Of a stretch of 11,007 nt of DNA, positions 1 to 6,684 are shown piece after piece. The DNA is from JBCDBH01 sp039184055 (GTDB lineage: Bacteria; Acidobacteriota; Thermoanaerobaculia; Multivoradales; J023): NCBI GenBank assembly GCA_039184055.1, contig JBCDBH010000193.1, positions 1 to 11,007 of the forward strand, in the 5' to 3' direction. The notes under the pieces were generated by a model, which saw only the letters and a list, made by a program, of their open reading frames with translations, ran no database searches and had not been told where the DNA came from. The position numbers and the translations under genes were made by a program. Positions within the stretch are counted from its first letter, which is position 1. Every line of letters begins with the position of its first letter.

Positions 1-969
1 ATCGAGCCCGGCACCTTCGACCTCGCCGGCTCGACGCTGGTGATGCGTGACTTTGTCGACATCTCGGGCTCGGGTCGCAACAGCACCCACGTCCAGAGCT
101 CGGCACCGGTGACCATTCAGGCTCCGGCCGGGATCGACGCCGAGCTGCGCGAGCTCACGGTCGAAAACGATCGCGCCAATGCCGGCCCGGGCACGGGTCT
201 CCTCATCCAGGCCGAGAAGCTCGTGGTCACCTTGGTGAATATCGAGGTCGAGAACGTCACCACGGGCACCGGCGTGCAGATCAACGCTACGGGTCGCCCA
301 CGTCTGGCGTCGGTCTTCTCGCGAGTCAGCGCGCTCGACGTCGCGTTCGGTGTCGACATCCTGGGTGATGGCGCAGTCATCACCGAGCTGTTCGTCTTCA
401 TTCTGTCGTTCAGCACGACGACCAACATCGGTCTGATCGACCGCAGCACCGGTGAAAGCGTCATCGACGGCGTGTCGGGCTTCGTCGCCGGCGCGACGCA
501 ATTCAACATCGGGATCGATGTCTTCCAGGCATCGCCACGGATCAGCAACAATCAGTGGACCGCCGACAGTCTCGGCTCACCCGCTACCGCGGTCGGTCTC
601 TTTGTCGCCACCGGCGGCGCGGTGACCAATCCACTGGTGCGTGAAAGCTCCTTCGTGGCGCTCGACTCGGCGAATCAAACCTGGGCCATCGACATGACCG
701 GCTCGTCACAGCTGCAGTTCCAGCATTCGCTGGCGCGCGCCGACGGCGCGGGCTCGATCGGCCTGGTGATGCAGAACACCTCAGTGGCCAACATCGACGA
801 GTCGATCATCGAGGGTGGCAACGCCAGCTTCCGTACCGCCGCCGCGACGTCGCTACAGATCGGCGGCACCAAATTGACCGGCCCGCGTTTCCCGGGTGGC
901 TTTACGTTCTGCGCGCAGAGCTACGACGGCATCACCTACGTGGACCTGCCGAACGGTCCCTGCCTGTAG
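1..969 (+). CDS. Secreted beta-helix (pectate-lyase-like) protein, copy 1, 5' truncated
   Basis: The reading frame is open from base 1 and ends at TAG 967-969, giving 322 visible residues. Alignment by eye to the downstream paralogue puts the first visible residue opposite its residue 65, so about 64 N-terminal residues, including the expected signal peptide, lie outside the window; internal GTG/ATG codons near 40 are not the start. The pattern of short beta-strand repeats with regular Gly, Asn and Val/Ile (EPGTFDL, SGSGRNST, ELRELTVEN, AVITELFVFIL) suggests a right-handed parallel beta-helix. No catalytic residues of a pectate lyase can be identified, so a polysaccharide-lyase activity should not be assumed; a binding or structural role in the periplasm or outside the cell is equally possible. 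The C-terminus holds two cysteines (CAQSYDG...LPNGPC), also present in copy 2, which could form a disulfide cap. Fold call is moderate, function unknown. Confidence 0.8.
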   Translation: MEPGTFDLAGSTLVMRDFVDISGSGRNSTHVQSSAPVTIQAPAGIDAELRELTVENDRANAGPGTGLLIQAEKLVVTLVNIEVENVTTGTGVQINATGRPRLASVFSRVSALDVAFGVDILGDGAVITELFVFILSFSTTTNIGLIDRSTGESVIDGVSGFVAGATQFNIGIDVFQASPRISNNQWTADSLGSPATAVGLFVATGGAVTNPLVRESSFVALDSANQTWAIDMTGSSQLQFQHSLARADGAGSIGLVMQNTSVANIDESIIEGGNASFRTAAATSLQIGGTKLTGPRFPGGFTFCAQSYDGITYVDLPNGPCL

Positions 970-1000
970 GTCTCTCGAGAACCCACCGCAGCTGAATCAG

Positions 1001-1024
1001 CGCCGTCCTTCGGGACGGCGTTTC
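1001..1024 (+). terminator. Rho-independent terminator after beta-helix copy 1
   Basis: A perfect 8-bp GC-rich stem (CGCCGTCC 1001-1008 with GGACGGCG 1013-1020) closes a TTCG tetraloop and is followed by TTT and a pyrimidine-rich stretch. It starts 31 nt after the stop codon. The T-tract is short, so termination may be incomplete. The same stem and loop recur after the second copy. Confidence 0.8.
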
Positions 1025-1072
1025 CATTCTGTAAAAGCATGCACTTTCATCAATAAACGAGTCCAGGGGTCA

Positions 1073-1100
1073 TTGACAGACAAATTGCCTCATCTATAGG
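1073..1100 (+). promoter_or_regulatory. Sigma-70-type promoter for beta-helix copy 2
   Basis: A consensus -35 box TTGACA (1073-1078), a 16-nt spacer and a TATAGG -10 box (1095-1100) lie in a locally AT-rich stretch after the copy 1 terminator. The predicted transcript start is near 1107, giving a leader of about 87 nt. Confidence 0.65.
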
Positions 1101-1118
1101 CTCTCCTCATCCTTTCGT

Positions 1119-1135
1119 CTCGCTCGGTAAGCGAG
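1119..1135 (+). other. Small hairpin near the predicted 5' end of the copy 2 mRNA
   Basis: CTCGCT (1119-1124) pairs perfectly with AGCGAG (1130-1135) around a 5-nt loop. It would sit about 12 nt from the predicted transcript start. A 5' stem-loop can protect an mRNA from decay, but a 6-bp stem may also be chance. Confidence 0.3.
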
Positions 1136-1181
1136 CGCTGCCCATGCACCGAGCCTGACATCTTCGCAACCTGATTTGTTT

Positions 1182-1187
1182 GGGAGA
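1182..1187 (+). promoter_or_regulatory. Ribosome binding site deciding the copy 2 start
   Basis: GGGAGA lies 6 nt before ATG 1194. This supports ATG 1194 over the in-frame TTG at 1176, which would also place six residues ahead of a well-formed signal peptide. Confidence 0.75.
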
Positions 1188-1193
1188 CACACC

Positions 1194-2369
1194 ATGTTCC
1201 GTCGCACTATGCTCCTCGTGGCCCTGCTGTGCCTTGTCGCCACCGCCGCCCTCGCTCAGACTCCGCCCTACACCAAGACCATCATCGTCGGTGACACCGG
1301 GATTCCGGCCGTCAACGGCGCCAATCTCCTTGCCGCCGTCGCCACCCCAGTGGCTCCGGGTCCCAACAACCGCTGGCTCGTCTTCGTCGAGCCGGGCACG
1401 TTCGATCTCGGTGGCGCCACCTTGCTGATGCGCGACTATGTCGACGTCTCGGGCTCGGGCCGCAACAGCACTGTCATCACCAGCGGTGCCGCCACGACCG
1501 TGCGGGCTCCAGCGGGCATCGACACCGAGCTCCGTGAGCTGACGGTCGAGAACCGGAGTCAAAACGCCAACGTCTCGACGGGGGTTCGAATCGAAACGGA
1601 GCGGTTCCTGCTCACCTTGGTCAACGTCGAGATCGCCAATGTGCAAAACGCCATCGGTGTCGACATCAACGCCGCGGGTCAGCCGCGTCTGTCCTTGGTG
1701 TTTCACCGCATCGCCGGGTTCAAGACCGCCACGGGCATCCGCATCGGTGGCCGTGGTGCCGTCATCACCGATGCCTTTGTCTTCATTCTCGCGCCGGGGA
1801 CGGAACAGAACATCGGTGTCGAAGTTCGCGACACGGGTGGTAGCACGCTCGATCAGGTATCCGGATTCGTCTCGGCCTCCGCCGGACGTAACGTCGGTAT
1901 CGACGTTGTCGACTCCGCGCCGAGCGTCTTCAACAATCGCTGGACGGTGGACGGCAACAACAGTCCGGTGCAGACCTACGGCCTGCAGGTCCGCACGACA
2001 CCGTTCGGCGCTCGCCCGGCGGAGCTGTTCGTGCGTGAGAGTGATTTCATCGCCCAGGGCTCGACCGCTGGAGCCGTCGCCGCGCAGATCGAAGATCAGT
2101 CGCGAGTCGAGATTCAACACAGCAATCTGCAGAGCATCGACACCCCGTTCGGCTTCGGTATCGGTGCGGCCGTGCAGGTGACCGATAGCGCCTTTGTGTG
2201 GCTCAAGCAGAGTGTGGCCGATGCCGGTCGGAGCGTGGCGACGCAAGCCGCGACCACCCTGCGTGTCGGCGCCAGTCAGCTGGCCGGTGCTCGCGTGGTG
2301 CTCGGCGCCTCGACCTGCGCGCAAAGCTACGACGGTGCCTTCATCGACATCCCGAACGGCCCCTGCTGA
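1194..2369 (+). CDS. Secreted beta-helix (pectate-lyase-like) protein, copy 2
   Basis: The 391-residue product begins with a classic Sec signal peptide: Arg-rich start (residues 2-4), hydrophobic core, and an ALA|Q cleavage site after residue 21. The mature chain shows the same beta-helix-like strand pattern as copy 1: a GTFDLGGATL / YVDVSGSGRNST block at about 67-90, the motif ELRELTVEN, then repeated short strands to the C-terminus. It ends in CAQSYDG...DIPNGPC, whose two cysteines may form a disulfide. The two copies are collinear from residue 65 on, and similar at DNA level in conserved blocks, so they are a tandem duplication that has since diverged. No pectate-lyase active site is recognisable. 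It is probably periplasmic or extracellular; function unknown. It is transcribed alone, between its own promoter and terminator. Confidence 0.88.
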   Translation: MFRRTMLLVALLCLVATAALAQTPPYTKTIIVGDTGIPAVNGANLLAAVATPVAPGPNNRWLVFVEPGTFDLGGATLLMRDYVDVSGSGRNSTVITSGAATTVRAPAGIDTELRELTVENRSQNANVSTGVRIETERFLLTLVNVEIANVQNAIGVDINAAGQPRLSLVFHRIAGFKTATGIRIGGRGAVITDAFVFILAPGTEQNIGVEVRDTGGSTLDQVSGFVSASAGRNVGIDVVDSAPSVFNNRWTVDGNNSPVQTYGLQVRTTPFGARPAELFVRESDFIAQGSTAGAVAAQIEDQSRVEIQHSNLQSIDTPFGFGIGAAVQVTDSAFVWLKQSVADAGRSVATQAATTLRVGASQLAGARVVLGASTCAQSYDGAFIDIPNGPC

Positions 2370-2399
2370 GCTCACACACGCTCCGCTCGTCGATCCGTC

Positions 2400-2433
2400 G
2401 AACGCCGTCCTTCGGGGCGGCGTTCTTCTTTTT
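2400..2433 (+). terminator. Rho-independent terminator after beta-helix copy 2
   Basis: An 11-bp stem (2400-2410 with 2415-2425, one G-T pair) closes a TTCG tetraloop and runs into TTCTTTTT (2426-2433). This is a strong intrinsic terminator about 30 nt after the stop codon. Its core matches the terminator after copy 1. Confidence 0.9.
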
Positions 2434-2465
2434 GGGCCAAGAACAGATCACCACGCGTACACACG

Positions 2466-2494
2466 TTGACAGTCGTTTCGTCGCACCGTACGCT
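2466..2494 (+). promoter_or_regulatory. Sigma-70-type promoter for the kinase/TPR operon
   Basis: Consensus TTGACA (2466-2471), an ideal 17-nt spacer and a weak -10 TACGCT (2489-2494). The predicted transcript start is near 2501, leaving a leader of about 80 nt. Its placement directly after the preceding terminator supports it. Confidence 0.55.
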
Positions 2495-2579
2495 GATCAC
2501 GTCACCGTGGACAAGACAGAACGGGCATGCGCCCGCTACCGAGCGTAACTCCATCCGTGTCGACCGGCTCTAGATCAGC

Positions 2580-4142
2580 ATGATGCAACCGCTTCCACTC
2601 CAGCGTATCGAGGGCAAGTACGAGATCCTCGACAAGATCAAGGAAGGCGGCATGGGGGCGATCTACAAGGTTCGCCACCGTCTGCTCGACGAGGTCCGTG
2701 TCGTCAAGGTGATGCGTCCCGCCCTCTCGAGCCAGGATGAGCTGCGCGAGCGCTTCGAGCGTGAAGCCAAGACGGCGATCAAGCTCCGCCATCCCAATAT
2801 CGCGCAGCTTTTCGACTTGACCACCGACGATGCCGGCAATGCGTTCATCGTCATGGAGTTCATTCACGGTCTCGATTTGCGCGAGCTGCTCCGGATCGCG
2901 GGTCCACCACCGCTCGGCCTGACCCTCGAGCTGGCGCGTCAATCGCTCCGCGCCATCGCCTATTTGCATCGCAAGCACTTTGTCCATCGCGACATCGCGC
3001 CCGACAATTTGATGCTGACGCAGGATGCCGACGACCGTCCGACGATCAAGCTGATCGATCTCGGAATCGCCAAGGCGTTCGAAGGCACGAGTGATGCTGC
3101 TCTCACAGCCACCGGTACGTTTCTCGGCAAGTTGCACTACGCCTCGCCGGAGCAGATGCAGGTCCACCCTCTCGATGGTCGTAGCGACCTCTACTCTTTT
3201 GGCGTCGTGCTCTATGAGCTGGCGACCGGGCAGCGACCGATCGAAGGCGATACCGCTTCGGCGCTGATGGCCGGGCATCTCTTTCGCCCACCGCTGTCGT
3301 TCGACACGACCGACCCCGGGGGCCGGGTGCCGGCAGCGCTGCGGGCGACAATCATGGAATCGCTCGCCAAGTCGCCGGACGACCGGATCCCCGATGCCGA
3401 GACCTTTCTGACGCAGATCGAAGGGCTACAGACCGAGTACCCGCTGAGTGAGGTCGACATCGCCTGGGCCGTCGAGCAGATGCATGCGCGGATCGAGCCA
3501 CGGGGCGATCGAGTCGGCAGCGGTACGCAACAGCAGATGGACGCGCAATTCGGTCTCGAGCCGACCCCGGTACCGTCCGAAATGACGACGGACCCCACGA
3601 TCCTCAGCGATCGCACGGTTCCCACCGGTGACCTCGAACCAACCCTCGCGGCACCGAAGGGATCGTCACCACCGCTCGAGCCGACCGTGCGTTTGCCGTC
3701 CACGGCCCATCCGACCGCGGGCGCCACCCCTCGTCGTCCGACGGTGCTGATCGCCATGGCCGCGCTGCTGCTCGCCGTCTTGGTGCTCGGCTTTTTATGG
3801 CTCGGTCGCGACGGCGCAACCGAGCCACAAACCGCCAGCCGGAGCACCGAAGCCCAAGCTACCGCGCCTCGTATGGGAACGCTGATCGTGCGAGCCATTC
3901 CCTGGGGCCGGTTGACCACGGTGCGTGACCCGTCAGGAACGGAGCTTCCCCTGCCCGATTCGACGTATACACCCCTCCGGCTCGAGCTACCGGCGGGCAA
4001 CTACGAGCTCGAGCTCAGCCGTGGTGACGACGAGAACCCGCAGCGACTGACCGTCGACATCGAGTCGGGACGGATCCACCAAACCTCCGCGTTGTTCGAC
4101 GAGGTCTCCATCGATGCTTTCTTCGCCGCTCATGGCTGGTGA
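2580..4142 (+). CDS. Membrane-anchored Ser/Thr protein kinase with C-terminal PEGA-like domain
   Basis: A 520-residue eukaryotic-type (Hanks) kinase that would phosphorylate Ser/Thr on cytoplasmic proteins. The kinase domain spans about 14-280: P-loop KEGGMGAIY (21-29), ATP Lys43 in RVVKV, C-helix Glu62 probable, catalytic loop HRDIAPDN (136-143), DLG (160-162), SPE (189-191), DLYSFG (203-208). Two positions are atypical: Lys21 replaces the first P-loop Gly, and Ala140 replaces the usual Lys of HRDxK. The second substitution type (Ser/Ala) occurs in other bacterial kinases, so activity is still likely. A Pro/Thr-rich linker (about 310-385) leads to one transmembrane helix (about 387-408) and a PEGA-like beta domain (about 432-510, GTLIVRAIPWG, LELPAGNYELEL) that should lie in the periplasm. 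An in-frame TAG at 2571 limits the start to ATG 2580 or 2583; neither has a clear Shine-Dalgarno site. The downstream gene overlaps by 29 nt. Confidence 0.93.
   Translation: MMQPLPLQRIEGKYEILDKIKEGGMGAIYKVRHRLLDEVRVVKVMRPALSSQDELRERFEREAKTAIKLRHPNIAQLFDLTTDDAGNAFIVMEFIHGLDLRELLRIAGPPPLGLTLELARQSLRAIAYLHRKHFVHRDIAPDNLMLTQDADDRPTIKLIDLGIAKAFEGTSDAALTATGTFLGKLHYASPEQMQVHPLDGRSDLYSFGVVLYELATGQRPIEGDTASALMAGHLFRPPLSFDTTDPGGRVPAALRATIMESLAKSPDDRIPDAETFLTQIEGLQTEYPLSEVDIAWAVEQMHARIEPRGDRVGSGTQQQMDAQFGLEPTPVPSEMTTDPTILSDRTVPTGDLEPTLAAPKGSSPPLEPTVRLPSTAHPTAGATPRRPTVLIAMAALLLAVLVLGFLWLGRDGATEPQTASRSTEAQATAPRMGTLIVRAIPWGRLTTVRDPSGTELPLPDSTYTPLRLELPAGNYELELSRGDDENPQRLTVDIESGRIHQTSALFDEVSIDAFFAAHGW
4101..4105 (+). 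promoter_or_regulatory. Ribosome binding site inside the kinase gene, deciding the TPR-protein start
   Basis: GAGGT lies 8 nt before ATG 4114, within the kinase coding sequence. The alternative in-frame ATG 4132 has no purine-rich sequence before it. Translation of the second gene is therefore likely coupled to that of the kinase. Confidence 0.6.
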
Positions 4143-5331
4143 GCGACACGGGCCGATTCGGCTCCTGACGCTGGCGCTGGTCGGCTTCCTTCTAGCGGTA
4201 CCGGCGCTCGCCGACGACTACCGTTCTTGGTACAAGGAAGGCATCGAGGCCTTTGACGACGGCGATTGGCAAACGACGGCACAGGCGATGCGCAAGGCCA
4301 TCGGCGAGCAGCCGACCGCTGGTGAGCGTCTCCGTCTCTACGGCACGCGCTTCGTGTCGTACCTGCCGTACTTTCATCTCGGTGTCGCCGAGGCACGACT
4401 GGGTCGTTGCGACGAAGCGCTCGCCGCCTTCGACGAGGTCGAACGACAGGACACGGTCAGCGGGGATCGAGCCAGTCAGATGCGTGGTCTGCGTGACCGC
4501 TGTCTCGAATCGACGACCGCAAGCCCACCCATCGCGCCTCCCCCACCGAGCCCACCGCCGCCGACGACCTCAGGCTCAACGTCCTCGAGCTCAACGTCAT
4601 CGGATGCGGCCGAATCGGCTACCACTGAGAGCGACACCCGGCTGACCGCCAGTCAGGCGCGCGCGCAACTACAATTCGAGCGTACCCGTGAGGCCTTGGA
4701 TGCCTTGGAGGCGTTGCGTCGTGAGCCTGGTACCCGCTCGCTCATGGTCGCCAACCCGCGGATCACGCAACGCTTTCGACTCGCGGTCGCGAACCTCGCC
4801 GAAACGCGCACGCTCCTGGCTCGGGGACAAGCGGTGCGAGACGCTCAGATGATCGATCGGGCCGCCAACCAGGCCGCCGAGCTCGAATCGTTGTTTCGCG
4901 AGTTGGCGCGTCGTGTGCGCGAAGAACAGACCAAAGCGCGGGAAGAAAGCACGCCGTCGAACGATGCACCGAGGTCGGCAGAAGCCCCTACGCCACCCGC
5001 CACGCCGAGCGACGAACCGCGCGCCGAGCAGCCACCGACCTTGCTCTACAACGCCGCCGTGGCCTTCTTTCGCGCCGACTATCAGGGCACCCTGAGCACG
5101 CTCGACAACGCTAGCTTCGAGCCCATTCGCGCCATGACGCTGGTCTACCTCTTACGCGCCGCGGCGGCGCACGCGCTGTGGCGCGAAAGCGGCGGCGAGG
5201 CTGACGATCTCCACGCGCGCGTCATCGCCGAGGCCGCCGCCGCGCGTGCTCTGAGCCCCGAGCTCGAGCCTTCGCCCGAGATGTTCTCGCCAGCGTTTCT
5301 GGACTTCTACGACGCGGCTCAGAATCGGTAG
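4114..5331 (+). CDS. Secreted TPR-like helical protein, partner gene of the kinase
   Basis: The 405-residue product has a Sec signal peptide with an ALA|D cleavage site after residue 33. A first helical domain (about 36-133) resembles tetratricopeptide repeats (WYKEGIEAFDDGDW, then YFHLGVAEARLGRCDEALAAF) and holds Cys99 and Cys130, a possible disulfide. A low-complexity Pro/Ser/Thr linker follows (about 138-175), then a charged, Ala/Arg/Glu-rich helical stretch (about 176-285, possible coiled coil), and a second helical domain (about 308-405) ending near FSPAFLDFYDAA. No enzyme motif is present, so it is probably a protein-binding or scaffold protein in the periplasm. Its start lies within the kinase gene (29-nt overlap), which suggests a shared task, perhaps binding the kinase's PEGA-like domain; that partnership is inference. 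If ATG 4132 were used, the signal peptide would survive. The 3' end overlaps the opposing gene. Confidence 0.85.
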   Translation: MLSSPLMAGERHGPIRLLTLALVGFLLAVPALADDYRSWYKEGIEAFDDGDWQTTAQAMRKAIGEQPTAGERLRLYGTRFVSYLPYFHLGVAEARLGRCDEALAAFDEVERQDTVSGDRASQMRGLRDRCLESTTASPPIAPPPPSPPPPTTSGSTSSSSTSSDAAESATTESDTRLTASQARAQLQFERTREALDALEALRREPGTRSLMVANPRITQRFRLAVANLAETRTLLARGQAVRDAQMIDRAANQAAELESLFRELARRVREEQTKAREESTPSNDAPRSAEAPTPPATPSDEPRAEQPPTLLYNAAVAFFRADYQGTLSTLDNASFEPIRAMTLVYLLRAAAAHALWRESGGEADDLHARVIAEAAAARALSPELEPSPEMFSPAFLDFYDAAQNR

Positions 5332-6650
5332 ACCAGCGACACCAAAAACTCGTCGACCAGATCCGAGAAATGACCGGCGGCATCGATTTGCAGGCCACCG
5401 AGGACGATCCCCGCACCGAGCGTGAAGTGGGTCTGCTCCGAGTCGATCTGTCGGAAACCATCGTGATCGGGATCCGTCCAGGCACCGGCACGGAGAAAGA
5501 TCGGCACGGGATCACCGCCCGATCGCTCGAGAAAGATCGTGTACTCGGCGCCGAGATGGATCTCGAGCTCGTCGTCGATCGGCTCGCTGCCACCACCGTT
5601 GTCGAGATTGGAATAGAAGAGGTAGTTGAGATCGAGTGCGACGATGACCTGATCGGTGGGTCGCCAGGCGAGACCGCCACCGATGAGATCCGGTAGCTCG
5701 AACGCGGTGTCGGATTCTTCCTCGAAGACAAAGGCCCCGAGAAAGCGACCATCCGACTCGTTGCATTCGAACGGTAGACAATCGACGAAGGTCGTCATGC
5801 CATCGATGACGAACGAGCCGCCCTGTTTGTACACCAGCCCACCGGACACCGTGCCGTTGGGATTGAAGAGCAGCCCGACATTGAAGGTGACGTCGTCGTC
5901 GGTGCCGTCGAGCGTGCTGCGTAGGAGCAGCACATCGTCGAAATTCAGATTGCCGAAGTCCAGCTCGAAGTCTCGAGGAAAGTCGCTCCGCAGCTCGTCC
6001 AATGTCTGAAAATCAGCCTGGCTGAAACGCACCGATACACCGAGTGACAGCCAATCGGTGAGCTCGGCGGCTCCTGACAAGGCGAAATATTCGACCAGTG
6101 CGTCCACCTGTCGACGGGTGCGAATGAAGTCGACCAGCTCGGGCTGGGTGGTATTGATCTCGCTGCGACCACGAAAGTTGACCGCCTGCTGGTAGGAAAT
6201 CGACAACGTCCAGCGATCAAAGGGATGCACGTAGCTGGCGAAAGCGATGTCGTTGACGTCTTCTTCGAAGGTGATGATCGGATCGATGAGCGGCTGAAAA
6301 CCACGCGCGAAATCGCCGTAGTTGTCGTTGATGAACGCCGCGAAAAGATCCACGCCTTCGACTTGGAACGACGAGCTCCGATAGTGCACGGATACTTCGG
6401 GCCGGCTCAAGATGGTCAAGCCGGCGGGATTGGCCTCCGCCGCCGTGGCGTCGTCGGCGATGGCGATAAAGGTGCCCCCCATGGCCAGCGCCCGCGCACC
6501 TGGCGGCAGGAAGTTGAACGGAATGCCGGCAAACAAAATATCGCCCTCGTTGGGATCCCGTGGTGGTCCGCCGCCGTCTTGCGCGATCGCGGGTGACACG
6601 AAGAAGCAGCCCACGAGGAGTCCCCCGATCAGCCAACTCATGCAACGCAT
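5319..6650 (-). CDS. Outer-membrane beta-barrel protein, PorV/FadL-like
   Basis: The 443-residue product has a signal peptide with an AIA|Q cleavage site after residue 23. The mature N-terminus carries the motif PPGARALAMGGTFIAIADDATAA followed by NPAGL (about 49-78), a hallmark of the PorV / UPF0164 / FadL-like group of outer-membrane barrels. The rest alternates strands and polar, Asp-rich turns, and the chain ends in Tyr-Arg-Phe; a terminal Phe is typical of barrels inserted by the BAM machinery. Length fits the family (roughly 350-450). The cargo is unknown: relatives transport hydrophobic compounds (FadL) or act in type IX secretion (PorV), and nothing here picks between them. Two cysteines sit close together in a probable loop (DCLPFEC). 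The start ATG 6650 has a strong ribosome site; ATG 6641 is an alternative. It is the second gene after serB, 34 nt downstream. Confidence 0.85.
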   Translation of the reverse strand: MRCMSWLIGGLLVGCFFVSPAIAQDGGGPPRDPNEGDILFAGIPFNFLPPGARALAMGGTFIAIADDATAAEANPAGLTILSRPEVSVHYRSSSFQVEGVDLFAAFINDNYGDFARGFQPLIDPIITFEEDVNDIAFASYVHPFDRWTLSISYQQAVNFRGRSEINTTQPELVDFIRTRRQVDALVEYFALSGAAELTDWLSLGVSVRFSQADFQTLDELRSDFPRDFELDFGNLNFDDVLLLRSTLDGTDDDVTFNVGLLFNPNGTVSGGLVYKQGGSFVIDGMTTFVDCLPFECNESDGRFLGAFVFEEESDTAFELPDLIGGGLAWRPTDQVIVALDLNYLFYSNLDNGGGSEPIDDELEIHLGAEYTIFLERSGGDPVPIFLRAGAWTDPDHDGFRQIDSEQTHFTLGAGIVLGGLQIDAAGHFSDLVDEFLVSLVYRF

Positions 6651-6656
6651 GTCGAT

Positions 6657-6663
6657 CTCCTCT
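6657..6663 (-). promoter_or_regulatory. Ribosome binding site of the outer-membrane protein gene
   Basis: Minus-strand AGAGGAG lies 6 nt before ATG 6650 and is the strongest Shine-Dalgarno match in the window. It fixes the start at 6650 rather than the in-frame ATG 6641, and lies in the short gap after serB. Confidence 0.8.
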
Positions 6664-6684
6664 GGTTGACAGGCGCCAACGCTA

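Noticed and set aside
1..2369. Calling the beta-helix proteins pectate lyases
   Set aside because: Only the fold pattern is visible; no catalytic Arg/Asp set or calcium site of pectate lyases can be recognised.
1107..2375. Long minus-strand open frame (422 codons) opposite beta-helix copy 2
   Set aside because: It mirrors a gene with signal peptide, ribosome site, promoter, terminator and a paralogue; its translation is Arg/Asp/Gly-rich without any family pattern, as expected for an antisense shadow in GC-rich DNA.
6603..6650. Lipoprotein signal (LVGC, Cys15) in the outer-membrane protein
   Set aside because: The hydrophobic stretch continues beyond the Cys to a good AIA|Q signal peptidase I site, and the mature protein looks like an integral barrel.
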